A stretch of DNA of 64,000 nucleotides from Streptomyces tubercidicus (GCF_027497495.1 NZ_CP114205.1:496001-560000), one strand, 5' to 3'; positions 55,248 to 62,835 are shown, numbered from the stretch's first letter. The notes: generated from the sequence alone by a model not told the origin. Program-made: numbers and translations.

Positions 55248-56321
55248 TCATCCATGCGACTTTGCGGCCACTCCCCGGGGTCTGCGTTCAGGCGCCGGCC
55301 GGGACGAACTGTTGGTGTTCAGCAGGGTGATGCCAAGGTGGGTCAGCGTATGAAGGGCGGTTTTCCGCTCCCGGGTGAGGGTGGTGAGCCCGGCACGGCG
55401 TAGCGTGGTGGCGTGTTCGCTTGCGCTCGCGGGTGAGATGCCTGCTCGCCGGGCGAGCTGCGTCGTGGTGCACGCGGGGTGGTCGGCTATCGTGCACAGC
55501 ACGACCGCCCTGGTATGTCCCAGAAGGGCGGACAGGACCGACGGCACTGGTGCATCGATGTGGCGTGTATCGGCGGGGGCCCAGAGGCTGGCTGCCTCGA
55601 TCGGGTTGTTCAGGGCCGGATATACCATGATCGCGGTGTCGGGGTTGGCGAACAGCTGGGGAACTGGCCCGCAGAACACCGACGGGGCCAGGACGAGCGG
55701 GCGGCCCGCCAAGTGGAAGTCGGCCACCGGGTGGAGGTACGGCCGATATTCCGGGATCTCCAGCACGGGGGGATTCCACGCGGCCATCGGGCGCAGGCTG
55801 TCCAGCAGTGCCCCCACCCCGCCCCGCACCATGATCCGCCCGCGGCGCGCCAATTCGCCCTCCAGGTGCTGGCTGATACGACCCCAGTACGGGGCCACGG
55901 CCGCCTCGTGGCAGTTCTGCAATGCGGCGGCGAGCCGGCGCACGGACCCGCGGTCAGCGCCCATCGCCCCGTAAAGCCACTGTGCCCGCAGTCTGTCCGT
56001 ATCCGCTAGTACGCCGAACTCCGCGCGCAGCCGTTGGTCCGCCGCGCTGCTCAGCCGCTCCAAGCCCTCGCCTATACAACCGGCCGTGCCCACAAGGGTG
56101 AAGAGATCCACCAGTCCCCCGGCGGGCGAGCTGAGGAACTTCGCGGTGTCCGCCCCGTCGCCCCTGATAAGCGGGCCCGTGCGCGCACGCCAGCCGCCGA
56201 ACAGCGCCTTTCCGTCACGCCGCTGCAGGTTCCACAAGCTCAACTGTGTCTCCGCGAGCGGACCCAGCACAGTGACCCAAACCCGCGCCAGGTCCTCTGT
56301 AGTGAAGTGCAACCGCAGCAC
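55248..56321 (-). CDS. Winged-helix (ArsR/DUF5937-like) regulator of the peptide locus
   Basis: A 357-residue protein with a large N-terminal domain opening LRLHFTTEDLARVWVTVLGP and a C-terminal winged HTH at about 265-335 (SALLGHTRAVVLCTIADHPA, CTTTQLARRAGISPASASEH, ATTLRRAGLTTLTRERKTAL). This layout matches the long ArsR-like regulators (DUF5937 type, from memory) of actinobacteria. GTG 56321 is chosen because GAGGAGG sits 6-12 bases upstream. It is divergent from the Cys-rich peptide gene across a 510-base region with two perfect inverted repeats, one 45 bases before its own start, so it most likely regulates the locus. Confidence 0.8.
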   Translation of the reverse strand: MLRLHFTTEDLARVWVTVLGPLAETQLSLWNLQRRDGKALFGGWRARTGPLIRGDGADTAKFLSSPAGGLVDLFTLVGTAGCIGEGLERLSSAADQRLRAEFGVLADTDRLRAQWLYGAMGADRGSVRRLAAALQNCHEAAVAPYWGRISQHLEGELARRGRIMVRGGVGALLDSLRPMAAWNPPVLEIPEYRPYLHPVADFHLAGRPLVLAPSVFCGPVPQLFANPDTAIMVYPALNNPIEAASLWAPADTRHIDAPVPSVLSALLGHTRAVVLCTIADHPACTTTQLARRAGISPASASEHATTLRRAGLTTLTRERKTALHTLTHLGITLLNTNSSSRPAPERRPRGVAAKSHG

Positions 56322-56365
56322 GCCGCCCTCCTCACCTACATCTGCCGATGATGCTTCCCGCCGCC

Positions 56366-56391
56366 CTCGTTTCGGGCCAGACCGAAACGAG
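56366..56391. promoter_or_regulatory. Perfect 10-base inverted repeat, candidate operator
   Basis: CTCGTTTCGG (56366-56375) and CCGAAACGAG (56382-56391) are separated by six bases. The 26-base element lies 45 bases upstream of the regulator start and is the obvious autoregulatory operator candidate. Confidence 0.6.
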
Positions 56392-56771
56392 TCGCGCCTG
56401 CCCCGGCTCGACACGGAAGCTGAGTCCGGTGGAAGGCCGCCGACGCGAGCGGCTCCAACGGGGCCGCACCGCTGGGTGCCAGCCGAAGCGATCCACGAAC
56501 GCAACGAGCTGAACCACTACCCGAAAGGAGAGGGTGCGCGGTCGGCCCGGAGAGGCCGGAGACCGGTCGTAGCAGCTGGCTGGCCGACACCAGGGCCCGG
56601 GACCGTTCCCCGCCGTTTTGGACGGTGGGCGACGAGGGGCCTGCCCGGGACAACGGTCCTGCGTTGACCCGCGCATATCGCGTTGAGCACTCGAACGAAC
56701 TCGGCGGTCGAAGAGGACCGTGTCGGTCAGGTCCGGTGGAGGTGTTCGTTCCGCTGGGAGGACCTGGGTGA

Positions 56772-56789
56772 CGGACTCCTTTGAGTCCG
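56772..56789 (+). promoter_or_regulatory. Perfect hairpin/palindrome before the peptide gene
   Basis: CGGACTC and GAGTCCG with a four-base loop CTTT, 43 bases upstream of the peptide start. It may be an operator on DNA or a hairpin in the 5' leader of the peptide mRNA. Confidence 0.45.
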
Positions 56790-56831
56790 CCGGGGACCGA
56801 CAACCCACGAAACGAAGCGAGGTGTCCGAGG

Positions 56832-57032
56832 ATGAGAACCATGCGCGGTCTGGCTGACCGCATGCTGGAACGGCTCGTACCGCGTGAGACGGCCGCAGCT
56901 GCGTCGTGCCCCTGCAACGACTACTTCACCCGTTGCATCAATGGTTCGTGCAGCTCCTACTCGAACTACACGCAGATGGTCTGCGTGTGCAACCTGAACG
57001 ACCGCGTGTTCCTGCGCTGCGGCTGCCGGTGA
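56832..57032 (+). CDS. Cys-rich peptide precursor (putative disulfide-rich bacteriocin-like peptide)
   Basis: A 66-residue peptide. Residues 1-24 (MRTMRGLADRMLERLVPRET plus AAAA) form an amphipathic, non-hydrophobic leader, so not a Sec signal, ending in an AxA-type site that would suit the S26 peptidase encoded downstream. The core starts SCPCNDYFTRCINGSC and has eight cysteines at 26, 28, 35, 40, 51, 53, 63 and 65 (CxC, x6, C, x4, C, x10, CxC, x9, CxC), enough for four disulfides. It is Asn/Ser/Tyr-rich and ends RCGCR. ATG 56832 or 56841 are both possible. It is followed by a hairpin attenuator and redox, export and peptidase genes. I know of no named family with this pattern. Confidence 0.75.
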   Translation: MRTMRGLADRMLERLVPRETAAAASCPCNDYFTRCINGSCSSYSNYTQMVCVCNLNDRVFLRCGCR

Positions 57033-57117
57033 ACCGTCAGCGACTGAACCGCCGCACGTCGTGATCACCGAGGAAGCAAAGAACTGACCCACCCGAACAT
57101 TCGGGACTGATGATCGG

Positions 57118-57152
57118 CCGTGATCCGGCCTCGGTTAGGGCCCGGATCACGG
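57118..57152 (+). terminator. Hairpin between peptide and redox genes, likely attenuator
   Basis: CCGTGATCCGG (57118-57128) pairs perfectly with CCGGATCACGG (57142-57152) around a 13-base loop. It lies 85 bases after the peptide stop and 19 before the next start codon. Partial termination here would give excess precursor mRNA over the processing genes, as in many peptide operons. Confidence 0.75.
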
Positions 57153-57171
57153 TCTCTCCGTGGGAGGCCCA

Positions 57172-57714
57172 ATGGAACTCCTCTCCGCAGCATGCAACGT
57201 GCTGCTCGTTCTCGTGTTCGGAGCCGCTGCCGTGGGCAAGGTCCGTACCTCGGCCTCGCTCACCGCGTTCGCTGAGGCCGTGGTCGTGCTGGGCCGCGTG
57301 CCTACCCGGCGGGCGGGCGCCGTGGCCAAGGGCATCGTCGCCCTGGAGGCGGCGACAGCGCTCCTGCTCCTCATCCCGCCGCTCCGGAGCACCGGACTGC
57401 TTCTGGCCACCGTCTTGTTGGCTGCCTTCACCCTTGTCGTCGCCCGCGCTCTGCGTTCCCGGGTGCCGGTGTCCTGTCGGTGCTTTGGAGGATCGGCCGG
57501 GCCCCTCGGTCCGCCCCAACTCACCCGTAACGCCGTGTTACTCCTTGGCGTTCTGGGCGCAGCCCCCGGGGCGCTGGACCCCGGCCCACTCGTCTGGCAG
57601 GCGCAGTTCACCGCCTGGCTCGGCGGTGCGGTGGCCGCGCTCGTCCTCGTGACCGGGGAGGAGCTGATCGCGTTGCTGCGACGGCCAACCGCACATACCA
57701 CCCTCCGCCACTGA
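57172..57714 (+). CDS. MauE/DoxX-like redox-associated membrane protein
   Basis: A 180-residue protein with four to five transmembrane helices (NVLLVLVFGAAAVGKVRTSA, GIVALEAATALLLLIPPLRS, LLLATVLLAAFTLVVARALR, LTRNAVLLLGVLGAAPGALD). The conserved cysteine pair of the family is Cys102/Cys104 in VSCRCFGG. MauE, with MauD, is needed to form the disulfide-rich small subunit of methylamine dehydrogenase; here it probably carries oxidising equivalents for the Cys-rich peptide. ATG 57172 follows GGGAGG. Codon 123 (57538-57540) is TTA, so translation should need the bldA tRNA. Confidence 0.83.
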   Translation: MELLSAACNVLLVLVFGAAAVGKVRTSASLTAFAEAVVVLGRVPTRRAGAVAKGIVALEAATALLLLIPPLRSTGLLLATVLLAAFTLVVARALRSRVPVSCRCFGGSAGPLGPPQLTRNAVLLLGVLGAAPGALDPGPLVWQAQFTAWLGGAVAALVLVTGEELIALLRRPTAHTTLRH

Positions 57715-57734
57715 CCTCGCCCGAGGAGACCTTC

Positions 57735-58304
57735 ATGGTGTATCTGGCCCTGGCCCTCGCGGCTGTCGCCGCCTTGTGCGCGCTGGACCTGATGCTGACT
57801 CTCGCCGTGTTACGCAGACTTCGGAACGAACGCACCAACGGTTCGTCCCACACACCATCCGACACCCAAGGGGGCGGTATCCCGAAAGGCGCCGTCGTAG
57901 GGCCCTTCGAGACGCGCTGTGTCGAGGACGCCCGGCTGACCGACGAGGATCTCGTCGACGGCGCGGTAGTGGGGTTCTTCTCTCCGATGTGTCCGCCGTG
58001 CAAACGCACGCTCCCCGCCTTCGTCGCCATGGCCACCGCGCTCCAAGGAGTCCGTCAGGTGATCGCCGTCGTCATCTCGGTGACGGGCCGGCCCGACGAG
58101 GAGGCCGAAGCCCTGGCGATGGTCGAACAGCTTGCACCCTTCGCACGAGTCGTGCGGGAGGACGACACGGGCTCCTGCCTCACCGCGTTCGGGGTGAGCG
58201 CCTTCCCCTCCCACTTCGAAGTGTCGGTCGCGGCAGGCGCACGGCCCACCGTCGCGGCCGTGGGCGACGAGGTGCTCGGCGGTCAGCCCGCCCGATCGGC
58301 ATGA
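57735..58304 (+). CDS. TlpA/MauD-like membrane-anchored thioredoxin
   Basis: A 189-residue protein with one N-terminal membrane anchor (about 3-26) and an extracytoplasmic thioredoxin fold. The active site is CPPC (86-89) in FFSPMCPPCKRTLPAFVAMA; the cis-proline loop is GVSAFPSHFEV near residue 155. The CPPC form recalls MauD-type disulfide isomerases or oxidants. It probably oxidises or shuffles disulfides in the peptide together with the MauE-like protein. Codon 26 (57810-57812) is TTA. Its stop overlaps the ABC transporter start (ATGA at 58301). Confidence 0.85.
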   Translation: MVYLALALAAVAALCALDLMLTLAVLRRLRNERTNGSSHTPSDTQGGGIPKGAVVGPFETRCVEDARLTDEDLVDGAVVGFFSPMCPPCKRTLPAFVAMATALQGVRQVIAVVISVTGRPDEEAEALAMVEQLAPFARVVREDDTGSCLTAFGVSAFPSHFEVSVAAGARPTVAAVGDEVLGGQPARSA

Positions 58305-60193
58305 TCGCCACCCCTGCCGACCCGTTCGAAGACCAGCGCTTGAGCCGCTGCGCACGGTTGGCGCTCGGCCTCGCATTCCGCGCCGCCCCCTGGGTGCTGG
58401 CCGGCCACTTGGCCGTGACCCTGATCTCGGCCGGACTCCCCGTGGTGGTCACCTGGGTCGTCAAGAACATTCTGGACCGCCTTGCCAACGGCTCCGGCGT
58501 GCAGGACATCACCGGTCCGGCGGGGCTCCTCGCCGTCGCCAGTGCGGTCGCGGCCCTCGCACCCCAGGTTCTGGGATACCTCCAGGCCCGGATGACCCGG
58601 GCGACCAGCCTGCTGGCGCAGGAGCGGCTGCACATCGCAGTCGACACCTTCACGGGTCTGAGCCGCTTCGAGAACCCGGAGTTCCTCGACCGGCTCAGAC
58701 TGGCCCAGCAGGCTGGGGGAATCACTCCGTTCCAGGTGGTCCAAACCGTGGCGGGCATGACACGCAGCGGCGTCCTGCTGATCGGCTTCATCGGTTCCCT
58801 CGCCGTGCTCAACCTGTACCTGGCTGCCATCGTCGCGCTCTCCGGCCTCCCCGTCCTCTGGGCCGAGATCGCCCTCAGCCGTCAACGTGCCCGCACCTAC
58901 TGGGCCATCAGCCCCACAGAGCGCCGCGAGATCTTCTACTCCACGCTGCTCAGCAGTGTCGAGGCGGCGAAGGAGGTCAGGCTCTACGGCATCGGTGGGT
59001 TTCTCCGGGAGCGCATGCTGACCGAGCGCCGCACCGCCGACAGTCACCGAGAACTGTTGGAACGCAAGGAACTCCGCGTCCAGTCCGTACTCCAGATCAC
59101 CTCGGCCGTGCTTACCGGAGTGGCCTTGGTCTGGGCGGTGCGCGCCGCCGCGCGGCAGGACATGACGGTCGGGGACGTCTCGATGCTGTTGGCCGCGATC
59201 CCCGCCGTGCAGGGCGGCATCGGCGGCCTGGCCCGTGAGCTGGGCCAGGCACACCACTCGCTGGTGATGTTCCACCACTATGTGTCCGTGATCGGGCTCG
59301 GCCCCGACATCCCCGCTCCCCAGCACCCCCAGGCCGCCCACCCCCTGCGCAACGCCATCGAGTTCGAGGACGTGTGGTTCCGCTACGGGGACGGGCTGCC
59401 CTGGGTACTGCGGGGCGTCAGCCTGCGGATCGAGGCAGGGACGGCCATCGCGCTCGTGGGTGTCAACGGATCCGGAAAGTCCACCCTGGTCAAGCTGCTC
59501 TGCCGGTTCTACGACCCGACCCGAGGCCGGATCCTGTGGGACAGCACCGACCTGCGGGACATCCCGCCCGACGACCTCCGCGCGCGCATCGCCGCCACCT
59601 TTCAGGAACCCATGCGCTATGACCTCAGCGCGAAGGAGAACATAGGAATCGGCGAACTGAGCGCACTCCACGCGCCCGATCGGTACGAGGAGGCGGCGAG
59701 GTTCGCCGGCGTCCACGAGGACATCACCCGGCTACCGCGCGGCTACGAGACGCTGCTGAGCCGCAGCTTCTGGGACGACGACGATGACGGTGTCGTGCTC
59801 TCGGGCGGGCAGTGGCAGCGCATGGGGATCGCGCGGCTGTGCCTGCGCGCTGACGCGGACCTGCTGGTCCTGGACGAACCCACATCGAGCCTTGACCCCG
59901 ACGCCGAGTACGAGATCCACACTCGGCTCCGGGCGCATCGGGCCGGGCGGACCAGCATGCTGATCTCTCACCGGCTGGGTGCGATCAGGGACGCGGACAC
60001 TATCGCGGTGCTGGAGGACGGCCGGATCACCGAACGCGGCGACCACCGCCAGCTCATCGCCCAACAGGGCACGTACCACCGGTTGTTCACTCGCCAGTCC
60101 CGCAACTACCGCGAAGAGGTCCCGCCGGTGCCGGACAAGACGGACCCGTATGGCGACGAGGCCGCACTTTTCGGCGGCGGCCTCGGTGCCTGA
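58301..60193 (+). CDS. ABC transporter (fused permease-ATPase), peptide exporter
   Basis: A 630-residue half-transporter: transmembrane domain about 20-310 with six helices, then the ATPase with Walker A GVNGSGKSTLVKL (about 385-397), signature LSGGQWQRMGIARL (about 499), Walker B LLVLDEPTSSLD (about 523) and H-loop LISHRLG (about 555). It lacks the N-terminal C39 peptidase of bacteriocin exporters, so leader removal must be done by another enzyme, plausibly the S26 peptidase next door. It works as a homodimer. Overlap with the thioredoxin gene shows translational coupling. The export cargo is inferred from context. Confidence 0.88.
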   Translation: MIATPADPFEDQRLSRCARLALGLAFRAAPWVLAGHLAVTLISAGLPVVVTWVVKNILDRLANGSGVQDITGPAGLLAVASAVAALAPQVLGYLQARMTRATSLLAQERLHIAVDTFTGLSRFENPEFLDRLRLAQQAGGITPFQVVQTVAGMTRSGVLLIGFIGSLAVLNLYLAAIVALSGLPVLWAEIALSRQRARTYWAISPTERREIFYSTLLSSVEAAKEVRLYGIGGFLRERMLTERRTADSHRELLERKELRVQSVLQITSAVLTGVALVWAVRAAARQDMTVGDVSMLLAAIPAVQGGIGGLARELGQAHHSLVMFHHYVSVIGLGPDIPAPQHPQAAHPLRNAIEFEDVWFRYGDGLPWVLRGVSLRIEAGTAIALVGVNGSGKSTLVKLLCRFYDPTRGRILWDSTDLRDIPPDDLRARIAATFQEPMRYDLSAKENIGIGELSALHAPDRYEEAARFAGVHEDITRLPRGYETLLSRSFWDDDDDGVVLSGGQWQRMGIARLCLRADADLLVLDEPTSSLDPDAEYEIHTRLRAHRAGRTSMLISHRLGAIRDADTIAVLEDGRITERGDHRQLIAQQGTYHRLFTRQSRNYREEVPPVPDKTDPYGDEAALFGGGLGA

Positions 60194-60221
60194 GCCTGCA
60201 TGCGCCCCGGAAGGAGCCTTC

Positions 60222-60713
60222 GTGCCCGCACCGTTGACCACTGCCGCAGCAATCGTGGCCCCGATGATGCTCACCGCATTCCTCGTACGAAGAACGTGCG
60301 TTCTCCTTGACGTCAGCGGCCCCAGCATGATGCCCACCTACCGCGACGGAGACCGACTGCTGGCGGTCAGGGCACCCAGAGGGCTCATACGCCGAGGAGC
60401 GGTCGTCGCGATCCGGCTGCGCACAGGTCCCGGCTCCCACGACGTGGAAGACACCATCGAGGGCCGCCCCGTGGCCACCTGCATGATCAAACGTGTCGTG
60501 GCGCTCCCCGGGGACGACGTGTCGCATCACCTGCGCGCCACCGACCCAGCACACGCCACCTCCGGCCTCATACCCCGCGTCGTGCCCCTTGGACACGTGT
60601 TCGTGCTCGGTGACCACCGTGAGGCCAGCCGCGACTCCCGTCACAAGGGGCCCTTCCCTTTCGACCAGATCACCGGGGTGGTGCTGTGCAAGATCCGCAT
60701 TGCAGGTACCTAA
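60222..60713 (+). CDS. S26 family signal peptidase
   Basis: A 163-residue membrane serine peptidase with an N-terminal membrane anchor (about 4-30) and the Ser/Lys dyad: Ser35 in SGPSMMPTYRDGD and Lys90 in MIKRVVALPGD. Box E is VLGDHREASRDSR near residue 130. It is shorter than the housekeeping LepB and lies 28 bases after the transporter gene, with AAGGAG before the GTG at 60222. The peptide precursor ends its leader in AAAA, a fitting cleavage site, so it is probably the dedicated leader peptidase. Confidence 0.85.
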   Translation: MPAPLTTAAAIVAPMMLTAFLVRRTCVLLDVSGPSMMPTYRDGDRLLAVRAPRGLIRRGAVVAIRLRTGPGSHDVEDTIEGRPVATCMIKRVVALPGDDVSHHLRATDPAHATSGLIPRVVPLGHVFVLGDHREASRDSRHKGPFPFDQITGVVLCKIRIAGT

Positions 60714-60736
60714 CCCGTTGGCGTGACGCGTTGCCG

Positions 60737-60763
60737 TGCTGCGGGTGCTGCGGGTACTGCGGG
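60737..60763. repeat. Three tandem 9-base repeats
   Basis: TGCTGCGGG twice, then TACTGCGGG, just downstream of the peptidase gene at the island edge. Confidence 0.7.
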
Positions 60764-60798
60764 CCGAACTCGGCATCGGCCTGGGGAGGAGGGCTCCA

Positions 60799-60959
60799 GA
60801 ACCAAGTTCCCTGGACTGCTGACTCACCAGAGCAACCAGGTGATAGAGCGGGATTCGGGCGCTGACTGGGAGTGGTGGATCGGCAACGACCAAGCGGGGT
60901 GGATCTGCCTTCGCATCCAGGCGAGAGGAGCGCTGGCTAACCAGGCCGGACCGCGGTGA
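60799..60959 (+). pseudogene. DUF6615-like gene fragment
   Basis: The plus-strand frame reads SGADWEWWIGNDQAGWICLR then IQARGALANQ, which recalls the central motif of DUF6615 proteins (GSDWEWWI ... RVQAKRL). Both the N-terminal and the long C-terminal parts of that family are absent. It is a truncated remnant, in keeping with the decayed surroundings. Confidence 0.45.
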
Positions 60960-61110
60960 CCGGGCCGACCGCGTTCACGGCACGCTTGAGGTACTCACCC
61001 GGCGAGGTGGCGTCCACGGGGCCCGAGACGCCTCGGGGCACCTCGGAGAGAGTCCGATCGATCGAGACCAGCGGACCTTCGAGCTTCCGCCGTGCGTCGA
61101 GGCGACGCGC
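60937..61110 (-). pseudogene. Unidentified C-terminal coding fragment
   Basis: On the minus strand an open frame without a credible start reads RRLDARRKLEGPLVSIDRTL, SEVPRGVSGPVDATSPGEYL, KRAVNAVGPVTAVRPG and a TAG at 60937-60939. Its composition is protein-like, unlike random high-GC frames, but it begins in the middle of a hairpin region. It overlaps the DUF6615-like fragment tail to tail. I do not recognise the family. Confidence 0.35.
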
Positions 61111-61121
61111 AGGCACGAAGA

Positions 61122-61159
61122 AAGGCGCCTGAGGTGGGCTTTTGACCTTCGGGCGCCTT
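61122..61159. terminator. Hairpin terminator after the GH5 gene
   Basis: AAGGCGCC (61122-61129) pairs with GGCGCCTT (61152-61159), with an inner AGGT/ACCT stem. It lies about 57 bases downstream of the GH5 stop on the minus strand. The first arm and its upstream bases resemble the terminator at 54763-54779. Confidence 0.75.
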
Positions 61160-61215
61160 CCGCGCGGCTCGGCTGGAGCGACGGCCGGGAGAGGTGGTAC
61201 CTCCCGTCGGGCGGG

Positions 61216-62646
61216 CTACCTCGGGCTGATCGTGACCCGGTAGGTGGCTCCGGCCCTGCCGTGGGTGCGCACGGTGACGGTCTGGGCGTGGTCGTCCCAA
61301 CTGGCCTTGCTGCCTTGGATGTCGACGCGGTAGCCGTCTGGGTAGGTGTCCCTGGGCACGGTGATCCGGGTGGGGCCCTCTGCGTTGTCGCGGGTGCGGA
61401 AGGTGAGCGTGTAGGTGCGGGTAGCCGGGTCGTAGGCGAACCTGAGCGGGTCGCCCGCGACGGCTCGCGCGTACGGCTGGACGAGCAGTTGGGCGTTGGG
61501 CTTCGCGGCGCCCGTCTGGTCGAGGAAGCAGTAGCCGCCGCCCCGGCACCACTGCCACCACGTCCAGCCGCTGGAGAAGCGGTCCAGGGAGGCCGTCATA
61601 TCGGTGACGAACTGGCTTGCGTGCGGAACGTAGGGATTGCCGCCCCACTCCCCCACGATCACCGGCATGCGGTGACGGGTCGGGTAGTCGCTGATCGCGG
61701 CCTCGAAGGCGGGGATGAAGGTGCCGTTGGGGTCGTAGTCGGCGCCCGTTTCCATCCCGGTCTCGTAGAAGTGCGGCGCGTAGCCGGCGTGCGGGTCGTC
61801 GATGTGGCCCATCCGGGTGGGAACGCCGAGACCGACGATGACGGTTGGTTCGACGAATACCCACGACCTGTGGTCGACCAGGCGGATCGCATGGGCGAGG
61901 CGGTTCCACAGCTCGGTGAGCTCGGTGGCCTCGAAGCGGGCCGCGGCAGTGGGGAGGTCTTCGCCTTCGAGGAACTTCGCGAACGGCTCGTTCATCAGGT
62001 CGTAGCCGAGCAGCGCCGGGTGCCTGCCCAGGGCGGCGGCGACCGTCATCCACATGCGAGCGTGCGCGGCACGGAGGTCGGCGTCCTTGTAGAGGTGGTC
62101 AAAGGCGGCCTGTACGGATGGCTCGAAGTACTCGGAGAACCAGTCGTCGGGTCGGTGCGTGAACGGCAGCCCCTCGTCGCGGGTCGCCCAGTCGGGGACG
62201 CCGCGGGAGTCGAAGTGGGGTCCGTATACGTCCTGGTGGGCGTCGAGGATGACCTTGATGTGGTAGCGGTTGGCCCAGTCGAGGATGCGGCGCATCTTGC
62301 TGAGGTAGCCGCGGTCGTAGTGCCCGGGGGTGGGTTCGAGGTCGTCCCAGAAGAACGCGAGGCGCGCGAGGTTGAAGCCCCGGGCGGCCATGTCCTTGAG
62401 GTCGCTCTCGTGGATGTCGGCGAACGCGTTGGCGCCTCGGCTGTTCTTGTCGGCGAGGTTGAAGCCGCGCCACTGGAGCGCGCGGCCCTGGCCGTCGGCG
62501 ATGAAGGTGCGGTCACCGACCGTGACCCGGTCGGGGGCGCGGTCGGCGGCGCGTTCGGGGTGAGCCTGGGCCTGCGCGGGGAGGACGCCGAGCAGGAGGG
62601 CGGCCACGGCAAGGGCGGCGGGGGCGACGCGGGAGGCTAAGCGCAT
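61216..62646 (-). CDS. Secreted GH5 endoglycoceramidase-like glycosidase
   Basis: A 476-residue secreted GH5 enzyme. Signal peptide to about residue 27. The TIM barrel shows ALQWRGFNLADKN near 57, LARLAFFWDDLEP near 93 and LDAHQDVYGPHFDSRGVPDW near 134. The acid/base is Glu220 in DLMNEPF and the nucleophile Glu333 in VIVGEWGGNPY. The HQDVYG and long loop features point to endoglycoceramidases, which release oligosaccharide from glycosphingolipids, rather than cellulases. A C-terminal beta domain (about 390-476) follows. It is transcribed towards the island and may be part of the accessory content. Confidence 0.87.
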   Translation of the reverse strand: MRLASRVAPAALAVAALLLGVLPAQAQAHPERAADRAPDRVTVGDRTFIADGQGRALQWRGFNLADKNSRGANAFADIHESDLKDMAARGFNLARLAFFWDDLEPTPGHYDRGYLSKMRRILDWANRYHIKVILDAHQDVYGPHFDSRGVPDWATRDEGLPFTHRPDDWFSEYFEPSVQAAFDHLYKDADLRAAHARMWMTVAAALGRHPALLGYDLMNEPFAKFLEGEDLPTAAARFEATELTELWNRLAHAIRLVDHRSWVFVEPTVIVGLGVPTRMGHIDDPHAGYAPHFYETGMETGADYDPNGTFIPAFEAAISDYPTRHRMPVIVGEWGGNPYVPHASQFVTDMTASLDRFSSGWTWWQWCRGGGYCFLDQTGAAKPNAQLLVQPYARAVAGDPLRFAYDPATRTYTLTFRTRDNAEGPTRITVPRDTYPDGYRVDIQGSKASWDDHAQTVTVRTHGRAGATYRVTISPR

Positions 62647-62835
62647 GCAGGAGACCCTTTCGAGTTCGAGGATGGCTGCTTGGGCGGCGTGCTCCTGGGC
62701 GGTGGGATGCTACTGGCGGGTGGGTCAAGTTCCCAGGCATTCGCAGGAGTTGGCGGGGCTTCCTTCTTCGAGGGTTTCCCCGGCGTCATCGCCGGGGGCA
62801 ACGTCCTGTGGATGTCGCGCAGTTACCCTGGGTAG
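62647..62835. other. Intergenic region with a perfect small hairpin
   Basis: Upstream region of the GH5 gene. CCCCGGCG-TCAT-CGCCGGGG (62778-62797) is a perfect 8-base-pair hairpin. No gene is recognised before the AAA remnant that follows. Confidence 0.45.

Larger units (their letters stand above)
56322..56831. other. Divergent control region of the peptide locus
   Basis: About 510 bases between regulator and peptide gene. It contains the inverted repeats 56366-56391 and 56772-56789 and a TTGACC (56664-56669) without a well-placed -10. No coding frame of quality. GC content drops slightly towards the peptide gene. Confidence 0.5.

Noticed and set aside
56664..56690. TTGACC as the -35 of the peptide promoter
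   Set aside because: No acceptable -10 at 16-19 bases.
55248..60713. Lanthipeptide, lasso peptide, sactipeptide or thiopeptide cluster
   Set aside because: No LanM/LanB/LanC, asparagine-synthetase-like cyclase, radical SAM or YcaO gene; the core lacks the required Ser/Thr-Cys layout emphasis and the enzymes are redox and export proteins.
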